This document shows positions 9,812 to 18,089 of a stretch of DNA of 64,000 nt, piece by piece. The DNA comes from Mariniflexile jejuense (GTDB lineage: Bacteria; Bacteroidota; Bacteroidia; Flavobacteriales; Flavobacteriaceae). Position numbers and translations under genes: made by a program. The notes beneath the pieces are model-generated. The model had not been told where the DNA came from. It saw only the letters and a list, made by a program, of their open reading frames with translations, and did no database searches. The stretch is taken from positions 1,860,001 through 1,924,000 of the forward strand of contig NZ_JBHTJI010000001.1 of NCBI RefSeq assembly GCF_042675665.1, given 5' to 3'. Position 1 is the stretch's first letter. Each line of letters begins with the position of its first letter.

Positions 9812-10855
9812 ATGCAACCAATTCAAGTAGCCCTATGTTCATATGGCATGAGTGGTCATGTTTTTCATGCACCTTTTATTTCTGTAAATCCTAAATTTAA
9901 TTTATATGCTGTTTTTGAAAGAACAAAAAACGAAGCTCAAAAGCATTATCCAAATATAAAAACGTTTCGCACTTTAGAAACCATGTTGAATGATGATGCA
10001 ATTGAATTGGTTGTTATAAACACACCAAATGTTACACATTTCGATTTTGCTAAAAAGGTTATAAATGCTGGCAAACATCTGGTTATAGAAAAACCATTTA
10101 CCGCTACAGTTGCAGAAGCTGAGTATTTAATTCAATTGGCAAAAGAAAAAAATGTAATCATGTCCGTTTACCATAACCGCAGATATGATAGTGACTTTAA
10201 AACTGTGCAAAACGTATTAGAAAATGGATTATTGGGTACCATTGTTGAAGCCGAATTTCATTACGACCGTTTTGATCCTGTATTAAGCTATAAGGTTCAT
10301 AAAGAAACTCCAACTGTTGGTGTAGGTAGTATATACGATTTAGGTTCGCATTTAATAGACCAAGCATTACAATTATTCGGAATGCCAAAAGCTATTTTTG
10401 CCGATTTAGATTCGTATCGACCAAACTCTAAAGTTGGCGATTATTTTGATGTAAAACTATTTTACCCATCACATCGTGTTATATTAAAATCGAGTTATTA
10501 CGTTCGCGAGCCACTAGCTGGAAACATTTTACACGGTACCAAAGGCTCATTTATAAAAACTAAAGCCGATGTACAAGAAAAAGAACTTCAATTAGGAAAA
10601 ATGCCAGATAGTGTTAATTGGGGAACAGAACCAGACACCGAAAAAGGGGTATTGCACACAGAAAAAGATGGTAAAATAACCAAAGAATACATCCCAACAT
10701 TAAAAGGAAATTACATGGTATATTATGATGGTATTTATGAAGCCATTAGAAATAATAAACCCGTTCCTGTTACTGCGGAAGATGGCAAAAAAGTTATCGA
10801 AATTATTGAAGCTGCACTAAAAAGTAATACTAAAAAAAGCGTTGTAGAATTATAA
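9812..10855 (+). CDS. Gfo/Idh/MocA oxidoreductase, cytoplasmic
   Basis: 347-residue NAD(P)-dependent oxidoreductase without a signal peptide. The N-terminus VALCSYGMSGHVFHAPFI resembles the YdgJ-like branch of the family (the GFSGHVFHAP type). HLVIEKPFTAT carries the conserved EKP motif, and YHNRRYDSDF matches the same branch. The C-terminal alpha/beta domain has YDLGSHLIDQALQLFG, with the family's conserved catalytic-site His. It follows the Tat-exported homologue after 59 nt and ends region 1. A near-consensus -7 element (CATATTTG, about 9771-9778) precedes it, so it may also have its own promoter. Physiological substrate unknown. Confidence 0.9.
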   Translation: MQPIQVALCSYGMSGHVFHAPFISVNPKFNLYAVFERTKNEAQKHYPNIKTFRTLETMLNDDAIELVVINTPNVTHFDFAKKVINAGKHLVIEKPFTATVAEAEYLIQLAKEKNVIMSVYHNRRYDSDFKTVQNVLENGLLGTIVEAEFHYDRFDPVLSYKVHKETPTVGVGSIYDLGSHLIDQALQLFGMPKAIFADLDSYRPNSKVGDYFDVKLFYPSHRVILKSSYYVREPLAGNILHGTKGSFIKTKADVQEKELQLGKMPDSVNWGTEPDTEKGVLHTEKDGKITKEYIPTLKGNYMVYYDGIYEAIRNNKPVPVTAEDGKKVIEIIEAALKSNTKKSVVEL

Positions 10856-10930
10856 TTAATTAACTAAAAACACCTTTAGGCGCATCAAAACCTCAAATAA
10901 TTCATAAACCGCGTAAAATCGTTTAATTTT

Positions 10931-10940
10931 ATTACTTTGC
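10931..10940 (+). promoter_or_regulatory. Possible -7 element before the ECF sigma gene
   Basis: TTACTTTG within 10931-10940 matches the Bacteroidota -7 consensus TAnnTTTG at 7 of 8 positions and lies about 23 nt before the start codon. No convincing TTG -33 element was found at the expected distance, so support is weak. Confidence 0.3.
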
Positions 10941-10962
10941 AGCATCATAAGCAAAAGCAATC

Positions 10963-11532
10963 TTGGAAAATAATGATTTAACGCATTCTGAATCTTTCCT
11001 TTCTCTCTTAAAAAAGGGAGATAAAGATGCTTTTAAAATTATTTTCGACACTTATTACAAAAGACTTTTCGCCTTTGCGCTACAATACACTGAAGACAAA
11101 TTTGCTGCCGAAGAAATTGTTGAAGAAACCTTACTTAAACTTTGGCAAAAACGAACCAAGTTAGAAAAAGTAGAAAATTTAAAATCTTACTTATACACTA
11201 TGGTTAGAAATGCTTCAATAGATTATTTAAAAAAAGAAAAAAAATTTGTTCGTTTAGATGCCAAAAAACACAATTCAATTTCTACAAAAGAACAATATAT
11301 CATTGAAGAAGAAACACATGCTATTTTATTTCAAGCTTTAGAAACTTTACCCGAAAAATGCAGAAAAGTTTTTGAACTATCTTGTTTAGATGGTGCAAAA
11401 TATAAAGACATAGCTGAAGACCTTCAAATAAGCATAAACACAGTAAAATCGCAACGCGCTAGAGCTATAGAATTACTTAAATCGTACTTAAAAAACTATC
11501 CTTTTTATCAAATATTTTTAGCTTCATTATAA
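10963..11532 (+). CDS. ECF-type RNA polymerase sigma factor (PUL 2)
   Basis: Sigma-70 family ECF factor expected to drive the adjacent SusC operon when released by its FecR partner. The 189-residue protein has sigma region 2 (about 22-90: FKIIFDTYYKRLFAFALQYTED and AEEIVEETLLKLWQ) and region 4 with its helix-turn-helix (about 118-175: ALETLPEKCRKVFELSCLDG, then YKDIAEDLQISINTVKSQ). The start is TTG; an in-frame stop lies at 10948-10950 and no in-frame ATG intervenes before conserved sequence. It is followed after 155 nt by the cognate fecR. It is the only sigma gene in the window. Confidence 0.94.
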   Translation: MENNDLTHSESFLSLLKKGDKDAFKIIFDTYYKRLFAFALQYTEDKFAAEEIVEETLLKLWQKRTKLEKVENLKSYLYTMVRNASIDYLKKEKKFVRLDAKKHNSISTKEQYIIEEETHAILFQALETLPEKCRKVFELSCLDGAKYKDIAEDLQISINTVKSQRARAIELLKSYLKNYPFYQIFLASL

Positions 11533-11687
11533 AAAATTAAAAAATAATTAATTTTTTTTCCACCCTAAACACACTTTCCACAGTCATATTAACAGTACAT
11601 TAACATTTGTATTGCCTTTTTGTTAAAATGGCAATCATTATTTTTAGATTTTAACAAAAAAGATTTAACAATCTTATCGAATTATAA

Positions 11688-12854
11688 ATGACACCAATAA
11701 GTCCATCAGAATATCAAATAGCGCAATTAATATATAAATCAATTGCAAAAATAATTACCATTGAAGAACAAAATATACTTGATGCTTGGTTAAAAAACGA
11801 AACCAATTTAGCCCTTTATACTAAAATTATTGATAAAAATACCATACAAGATAAATTAAGCATATACAAACAAATTGAAACCGAAAGAATTTACAAAAAA
11901 CTAGAAAGCAAAATAATTAAACATCATAAAAAAACGAAGCAATTAAAAGTTTTTAGAATTTTTAAATATGCATCTGTTATTATAGTGTTTTTAGGTTTAG
12001 GTTATATGTATCAAAATGGTTATTTCAAAAGCAACAAACCATTTGTTATTCCTAACGAACAAATTACACTTCAATTAGAAAATGGCACTATTAAAGTAAT
12101 AAACGAAGATGGTTCATCGCAAGTAAAAGATGCTAAAGGAAACATAATAGGCACGCAAAATGGCACTCAAATAGTTTATGGTAACGATTCTTCTGAAGAG
12201 AAACTAACCTACAACACCTTAACCGTACCTTATGGAAAACGTTTTGAAATAGCACTATCAGACGGTACTACGGTTCATTTAAATGCTGGAACATCATTAA
12301 AATATCCTGTAAAATTCTTAAAAGACCAAAATCGTCAAGTATTTCTAAAAGGTGAAGCGTTTTTTAAAGTAGCCAAAGACACCAAACATCCATTTGTAGT
12401 AAATTCGGACGCATTAAATGTTCAAGTACTTGGAACGCAATTTAATGTATCTAGCTATCCTGAAGACACTGAAACTGATGTTGTTTTAGTAGAAGGTTCG
12501 GTAAACTTATACACTACAAAAAATAAAGACAATAACGTATTATTAAAACCTGGGTTTAAAGGAAGCTACAACAAAAACACCTCTAATAATATTACCACAA
12601 ACCCTGTTATAACAAGCATTTATACCTCTTGGGTAAATGGTGAATTGGTTTTTAGAAACATCACCTTTGATAATATTCTAAAAAAAATGGAAAGACAGTA
12701 TAATGTTGAAATTACCAACAACAACACAGTGCTAACCAATGAAAAATTCAACGCTAGTTTTAGAAACGAACCTATTGAAAAAATACTAGACTATTTTAAA
12801 ATTACTTACAACGTAAACTATTCAATAAACCAAAATAAAATACTAATCAACTAA
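11688..12854 (+). CDS. FecR-family anti-sigma factor (PUL 2)
   Basis: Inner-membrane anti-sigma regulator paired with the ECF sigma just upstream and the STN-type SusC just downstream. The 388-residue protein has a cytoplasmic part (about 1-90), a transmembrane helix (about 93-109), a FecR domain (about 175-265, with LTVPYGKRFEIALSDGTT and GEAFFKV) and a C-terminal DUF4974-like domain (about 318-388). It is strongly similar to the protein at 83-1270, including the stretch VVLVEGSV, so the two regulatory units look duplicated. The gene order sigma-fecR-susC-susD is the classic PUL cell-surface signalling arrangement. Confidence 0.94.
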   Translation: MTPISPSEYQIAQLIYKSIAKIITIEEQNILDAWLKNETNLALYTKIIDKNTIQDKLSIYKQIETERIYKKLESKIIKHHKKTKQLKVFRIFKYASVIIVFLGLGYMYQNGYFKSNKPFVIPNEQITLQLENGTIKVINEDGSSQVKDAKGNIIGTQNGTQIVYGNDSSEEKLTYNTLTVPYGKRFEIALSDGTTVHLNAGTSLKYPVKFLKDQNRQVFLKGEAFFKVAKDTKHPFVVNSDALNVQVLGTQFNVSSYPEDTETDVVLVEGSVNLYTTKNKDNNVLLKPGFKGSYNKNTSNNITTNPVITSIYTSWVNGELVFRNITFDNILKKMERQYNVEITNNNTVLTNEKFNASFRNEPIEKILDYFKITYNVNYSINQNKILIN

Positions 12855-12950
12855 ACTAAAACCACCACCACGCCTATGATATAAATAAGCAAAAAAAAAC
12901 ACCAAACTAAACTAAACACATCTTACCGCTCCTTCACGAAATTACAGAGC

Positions 12951-12987
12951 AAAAAAAAAATCGGAAAATGTTGACGCATTTCCCGAT
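12951..12987 (-). terminator. Minus-strand intrinsic terminator-like hairpin upstream of susC 2
   Basis: Arms 12960-12970 and 12977-12987 pair around the 6-nt loop ttgacg. The single A-C mismatch (12965/12982) is at the equivalent stem position to that in the 1371-1398 hairpin and becomes G-U in minus-strand RNA. Ten A's (12951-12960) become a U-tract on the minus strand. The distance to the susC ATG (54 nt) is identical to that at susC 1. Confidence 0.62.
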
Positions 12988-13029
12988 AGTTTAAAGATGT
13001 GATTAAACGAAACTAATAACCACAATTAA
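12952..13029 (-). ncRNA. Candidate antisense RNA over the susC 2 leader
   Basis: Predicted RNA of roughly 78 nt. It would start about 6 nt after a minus-strand -7 element (TACTTTTG, 13042-13035) and end at the minus-strand hairpin plus U-tract at 12951-12987. It would be fully antisense to the 5' leader of susC. Short antisense RNAs in this position (between the anti-sigma gene and susC) are known in Bacteroides PULs as the DonS type. This call is inference from promoter, terminator and placement only; the exact ends are estimates. Confidence 0.35.
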
Positions 13030-13034
13030 CACTT

Positions 13035-13061
13035 CAAAAGTATGAAAAAACTTCTTAACAA
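13035..13061 (-). promoter_or_regulatory. Candidate minus-strand promoter over the susC 2 start codon
   Basis: Minus-strand TACTTTTG (13042-13035) is a full match to TAnnTTTG. A TTG (13061-13059) lies 16 nt upstream as a -33 element, slightly short of the usual spacing. It overlaps the susC ATG, so the match could partly reflect the A-rich start region. Confidence 0.35.
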
Positions 13062-16000
13062 GAAAAGAAGCCATCATAGTCCATTATTAAAATTTGATTT
13101 AAAGATGAAGCTAAGTGCACTGTTTATATTTGTTATATTCTTTACCTTACATGCTAATACATCCTATTCGCAAAAAGCAAAAATATCTTTAAACTTAAAT
13201 AATGTAAGCGTTGGCCAACTAATAGATGAAATTGAAAGCACTACAGAATTTCGATTTGTTTATAAAATTAAAGATGTAAACCTTAACCGAAACATATCAA
13301 TTTCAGTCGAAAAGGAATCCATTAATACAATTTTAACCCAAATATTTCAAGACACAAACACAGCATATAATATTGTTGACAGACAAATATTTCTTCTAAA
13401 AAAAGAAGAATCTAATATTAAAAAACAAGTTCTTGAAAACTCGACTGAAAAAGAAAACACTGTTCAAACATGGGCTGTGAATGGTACTATTTTAGATAGT
13501 TTTGAACAACCTTTACCAGGAGCCAATATTATAGAAAAAGGCACTAAAAACGGTACTCAATCAAATTTTGATGGCAATTTTTCAATAAACGTTTCAAACA
13601 AAAATGCTGTTTTAGTTATCTCATACGTTGGTTTTTTAACACAAGAAGTTCAAATAAGTGGTAAAAACAAACTAAATATCATTTTAAAAGAAGATACCGC
13701 AACCTTAGAAGAGGTTGTTTTGGTTGGCTATGGTACACAAAAAAAAGCACTTGTTACTGGTGCTAGCGTACAAGTTAGTGGTGAAAATCTTGAAAAAATG
13801 AGTGCCGTAAACGCACTTCAAGCATTACAAGGACAATCACCTGGTGTTCAAATTACATCAACCTCTGGTCAACCTGGTGAAAGTTTAAAGGTTGTTATTA
13901 GAGGTGTAGGTTCTACATCTGGTAGCTCTCCAATATATGTTGTAGATGGTATTATTACAGGCGATATTTCATACTTAAATAATTCTGATATCGAGTCTAT
14001 TTCTATTTTAAAAGATGCTGCATCTGCTGCTATATATGGCTCTCAAGCATCTAATGGTGTTATTTTAGTATCAACCAAAAAAGGAAAAAGGGGTTCTGCA
14101 GCTCAAATTACCTTCGATCAATATTATGGACTTCAATCAGTTCCTAAAAAAATAGACTTATTAAATGCATCAGAATATGCAATCATGCTAAATGAAGCTG
14201 CAATGAATTCTGGAAAAAACCCATATTTCACAAATGCGGAAATTGCTACTTTAGGAAAAGGCACCAATTGGATGAATGAGATGTTTGTAGATAACACAAC
14301 TACTCAAAATTATGCTTTAGGCGTTTCAGGTGGTTCAGAAAGTTCTGTTTACTCTGGTTCGCTTTCCTATTTAGGTCAAGAAGGTATTGTAGGTGGTAAA
14401 GACTTATCTAACTACGAACGCTACAATTTCAGATTCAATTCTGAACACAAACTTTATAAAGATGTTGTAACTTTTGGTGAAAATTTAAGTTTTGCATACA
14501 TAAACAAAAACGGTATTGGTGTTGGAAATCAATACAATAATTCTTTAAGAAGTGCTTTTAGTGTTACACCACTTTTACCAATGTATGATACAAATGGTGA
14601 CTTTTACAGCACGGTTAATGATTCTGATCCTTGGCTTGCAGGCATTGCAAACCCATATGCAGAAATGGTTTATAACAACCAAAACGAAAGCAATAATCAA
14701 AAACTGTTAGGAAATATTTATTTACAAATAGAACCTATAAAAAACCTAACATTTAAAACTACATTAGGGTTAGATTATTATGCTGGCGAAGGGCATTCTT
14801 ATAGTCCAATATATGAATTATCTGTTTATTCTTTTAACAATTTCAATAGAGCATCTCAAAGCATGAATAAAGGTAAAAGTTTAACTTGGGACAACCTTTT
14901 AACTTATAAATTTGATGTTACTAGCAATCATCACTTTGAAACCATGTTAGGCTCATCTTCAATTAATTATGATGGAACTTCAATTTTTGCAAGTAATGTA
15001 AATGTTATTTTTAATGATTTAGAACATGCATGGTTAGATAATGCAACAAATAGAGATGGTGCTTTAATAGGTGGACCAAATGGCAATAAATCTGAAAGCA
15101 AAAGAATGTCTTACTTTGGCAGGTTAAATTATAGTTTTAAAGATACTTATTTAATAAACGCAACATTTAGAGCCGATGGTTCTTCTAATTTTCATCCAGA
15201 TAACCAATGGGGTTATTTCCCATCAATATCTGCTGGTTGGGTTTTAACTAATGAAACTTTTTTAAACAATTCTAACACGTTCAATTTTTTCAAATTAAGA
15301 GCTAGTTGGGGACAAGTTGGAAACCAAAATGCAGGAGCATTTCAATTTTTAGCACCAATACAAACAGCAACAACCAATTATATTTTTGGTACAACCGAAG
15401 GCGTTCTTACACCAGGAGCATATCCAAACAGATTACCTAATCCAGGTTTAAAATGGGAAACTTCTGAGCAAACAAACATAGGTTTTGATGCTAGATTATT
15501 TAACAATGCACTAAATGTAAATTTCGATTGGTATAAAAAAACTAATAAAGATTGGTTAATTGTAGCTCCAATATTAGCAACTGCTGGTGCTGATGCACCT
15601 TATATTAACGGTGGTAATGTTGTAAATACTGGTTTTGAATTAGCTTTACAATACCAAAACACCCTAGGTGATTTTAGCTACAGCATAGCTGCAAATGGCG
15701 CTTACAACAAAAATAAAGTTGGAGAAATACCAACTGCCGATGGCATTATTCATGGGCAAACCAACCAACTTTACAATAATGCACCAGAGTTTTACAGAGC
15801 GCAAGACGGGTTTCCTTTAGGGTATTTTTGGGGTTTAAAAACTGGTGGTGTTTTTCAAAACCAACAACAAATTGATGATTATGGTATTCAACCAAGTGCT
15901 GCACCTGGAGATATTATATATCAAGACTTAAACAATGACGGAAAAATTTCGGATGCCGATAAAACAAATATAGGAGATCCAAATCCTGATTTCACCTTTG

Positions 16001-16473
16001 GTTTTTCAATATCAGGAAATTACAAAGCTTTTGATTTTTCTGTAGCTGCAAATGGTGTTGCAGGAAATCAAATAGTACAATCCTACAGAAACCAATCTAG
16101 TGCCTACGGAAACTATACAACAGCTATATTTAGTCGTTGGCATGGTGAAGGATCATCAAACTCAATGCCTAGAGTAACTGAAGACAATAGAAACTTTACG
16201 CAGTTTTCAGACCTTTATATACATGATGGTGATTTTTTAAGACTAAGCAATGTTACCATTGGTTTCGATTTTGCTAAATTAAATTTAAGCAAACCATTTT
16301 TCGCAAACCAATTTAGAGTTTATATTTCTGCAATAAACCTTCACACCTTTACTAAATACAATGGTATGGATCCTGAAATTGGATTTGGTACCGATGGCTT
16401 TTCTTCTGGTGTTGATGTTGGCTACTACCCTAGACCAAGAACGTTCATGATGGGATTAAACGTTAAACTTTAA
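13042..16473 (+). CDS. SusC-like TonB-dependent outer-membrane transporter/transducer (PUL 2)
   Basis: 1143-residue outer-membrane importer of the PUL 2 glycan. The signal peptide follows a short basic leader (MKLSALFIFVIFFTLHANTSYSQ). An STN domain (about 45-110, ISLNLNNVSVGQLIDEIEST) marks it as a signal transducer for the FecR at 11688-12854. Then come a carboxypeptidase-regulatory-like repeat (VNGTILDSFEQPLPGANI), the plug with LEEVVLVGYGTQKKALVTGA, and the barrel ending GLNVKL. It starts 54 nt after a conserved hairpin and is followed 12 nt later by susD. The N-terminal 110 residues are closely related to those of the first SusC, while the barrels differ, consistent with different ligands. 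Confidence 0.95.
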   Translation: MKKLLNKKRSHHSPLLKFDLKMKLSALFIFVIFFTLHANTSYSQKAKISLNLNNVSVGQLIDEIESTTEFRFVYKIKDVNLNRNISISVEKESINTILTQIFQDTNTAYNIVDRQIFLLKKEESNIKKQVLENSTEKENTVQTWAVNGTILDSFEQPLPGANIIEKGTKNGTQSNFDGNFSINVSNKNAVLVISYVGFLTQEVQISGKNKLNIILKEDTATLEEVVLVGYGTQKKALVTGASVQVSGENLEKMSAVNALQALQGQSPGVQITSTSGQPGESLKVVIRGVGSTSGSSPIYVVDGIITGDISYLNNSDIESISILKDAASAAIYGSQASNGVILVSTKKGKRGSAAQITFDQYYGLQSVPKKIDLLNASEYAIMLNEAAMNSGKNPYFTNAEIATLGKGTNWMNEMFVDNTTTQNYALGVSGGSESSVYSGSLSYLGQEGIVGGKDLSNYERYNFRFNSEHKLYKDVVTFGENLSFAYINKNGIGVGNQYNNSLRSAFSVTPLLPMYDTNGDFYSTVNDSDPWLAGIANPYAEMVYNNQNESNNQKLLGNIYLQIEPIKNLTFKTTLGLDYYAGEGHSYSPIYELSVYSFNNFNRASQSMNKGKSLTWDNLLTYKFDVTSNHHFETMLGSSSINYDGTSIFASNVNVIFNDLEHAWLDNATNRDGALIGGPNGNKSESKRMSYFGRLNYSFKDTYLINATFRADGSSNFHPDNQWGYFPSISAGWVLTNETFLNNSNTFNFFKLRASWGQVGNQNAGAFQFLAPIQTATTNYIFGTTEGVLTPGAYPNRLPNPGLKWETSEQTNIGFDARLFNNALNVNFDWYKKTNKDWLIVAPILATAGADAPYINGGNVVNTGFELALQYQNTLGDFSYSIAANGAYNKNKVGEIPTADGIIHGQTNQLYNNAPEFYRAQDGFPLGYFWGLKTGGVFQNQQQIDDYGIQPSAAPGDIIYQDLNNDGKISDADKTNIGDPNPDFTFGFSISGNYKAFDFSVAANGVAGNQIVQSYRNQSSAYGNYTTAIFSRWHGEGSSNSMPRVTEDNRNFTQFSDLYIHDGDFLRLSNVTIGFDFAKLNLSKPFFANQFRVYISAINLHTFTKYNGMDPEIGFGTDGFSSGVDVGYYPRPRTFMMGLNVKL

Positions 16474-16485
16474 AAAATATAGAAA

Positions 16486-18063
16486 ATGAAAAATACATAT
16501 ATATACATATTGTTTTTAGGTTTGTTATCACTAAGTTCTTGTAGCTTAGACACCGAACCTTTAACACAGTTAACAGATTCCAATTTTTATAAAACTACTG
16601 ATGATGCATACAAGGCCTTAGTTGGCTGTTATGACGGATTACAAGTTGCTACTGGTGGTATAGGTGGTTTAAGTTTTCCTGTAACCAGCGAGGTACTATC
16701 GGATGATTGTTTTGGAGGAACAGGAAACTCAGATGGTTTTGGATTTCAAGCAGTAGATGAATTCGACACAAATAAATCGCCATCTGATGTAGATTTATTA
16801 AACAGTAACTGGGTTGCCTACTATAGAGCCTTGTACAGATGCAATGTGTTTTTAACTAAAATGGACCAAATTGATTGGAAAGGCAATACCGTTTTAAGAA
16901 ACACTTACGAATCTGAAACAAAATTTATAAGAGCCTATATTTATTTTGAAATGGTTAGATTATGGGGAAACATTCCTTTATTAACACAACCTTCAACTGA
17001 AAATATCCCACAAGCTACTCCCGCAGAAGTGTATGCTGTAATTGCTCAAGATTTAGTTTTTGCGTCTGAAAATTTACCTTCAGTAGCATATAATAGTGTT
17101 GATAGTGGGCGCGTAACAAAATGGGCAGCAAAAGCCTTACTTGGTCGTGTTTATTTATACTATACTGGCTACTACAACACAACAGATTTAGCTGGCGTAG
17201 TAACTAAAGCACAAGCATTAACACATTTAGAAGATATTATTACTTCTAGCGGGCATGATTTAGTTAGTAATTTCTCAAATCTTTGGCCAGCAGCTTCTGT
17301 AGATAATTATGCTGGCGAAGCTAACAAAGAAGTCGTTTTTTCTATTAAATACACTTACACAAGTGACTATAATGGAAATACCGATGGCAACCATTGGATG
17401 GTTATGTTTGGTATGAGAGAATTTACCTCGTATCCTTATGGAAATGGTTGGGGAGTAACTGTAAATTCTAAACTATGGAATGCCTATGATAGTAACGACA
17501 CACGACAAGTAGCTACAATTATAGGAATTGATGAAGAAGATATACCATTTAACAAAATAAATAGTCAACGAGAATACACAGGTTATTACAATAAAAAATA
17601 TGCTCCAATGTCCGATGAAGCTGGCAATAGTGTTGTAACTGCTTTGGGCGGTACAAGTTTTCAAATTAGCCAATTTCAAGATTATATAGTTATGCGATAT
17701 GCTGATGTATTATTAATGGCTGCTGAATTAGGAAGCGCAAATGCACAAACTTATTTTGATAAGGTTAGACAACGTGCTTACCAATCAAACTTTACTTCTA
17801 CACCAGTAAATCAAACAAATATAATGAACGAAAGACACTTAGAGTTTGCACTTGAAGGCATTAGATATTGGGATTTATTACGTCAAGGCATAAGTACCGC
17901 AGCTTCAACAATTGCTGAAACCACAACACTTTTAAGCGGTGGAGTATCAGGAACAAAAACAATTTCAGCTAGTAAAATTCAAACAACAAAAGGATTGCAA
18001 CAAATCCCAAAAACGCAAATTACATTATCTAATGGCGTTTTACAGCAAAATGCTGGTTGGTAA
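16486..18063 (+). CDS. SusD/RagB-like surface glycan-binding lipoprotein (PUL 2)
   Basis: 525-residue partner of the SusC just upstream. The N-terminus has a lipoprotein signal with lipobox LSSC (Cys19). SusD signatures include FYKTTDDAYKALVGCYDGL, the TPR-like RAYIYFEMVRLWGNIPL, KWAAKALLGRVYLYYTGYY, and the C-terminal RYADVLLMAAELG and LEFALEGIRYWDLLRQG. It is shorter than the first SusD (635 residues) and not closely similar to it. It is translated 12 nt after susC and 26 nt before a second surface lipoprotein gene, the usual SusC-SusD-SGBP order. Confidence 0.95.
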   Translation: MKNTYIYILFLGLLSLSSCSLDTEPLTQLTDSNFYKTTDDAYKALVGCYDGLQVATGGIGGLSFPVTSEVLSDDCFGGTGNSDGFGFQAVDEFDTNKSPSDVDLLNSNWVAYYRALYRCNVFLTKMDQIDWKGNTVLRNTYESETKFIRAYIYFEMVRLWGNIPLLTQPSTENIPQATPAEVYAVIAQDLVFASENLPSVAYNSVDSGRVTKWAAKALLGRVYLYYTGYYNTTDLAGVVTKAQALTHLEDIITSSGHDLVSNFSNLWPAASVDNYAGEANKEVVFSIKYTYTSDYNGNTDGNHWMVMFGMREFTSYPYGNGWGVTVNSKLWNAYDSNDTRQVATIIGIDEEDIPFNKINSQREYTGYYNKKYAPMSDEAGNSVVTALGGTSFQISQFQDYIVMRYADVLLMAAELGSANAQTYFDKVRQRAYQSNFTSTPVNQTNIMNERHLEFALEGIRYWDLLRQGISTAASTIAETTTLLSGGVSGTKTISASKIQTTKGLQQIPKTQITLSNGVLQQNAGW

Positions 18064-18089
18064 TTTTTAACTAAACTAAATATTTAAAA

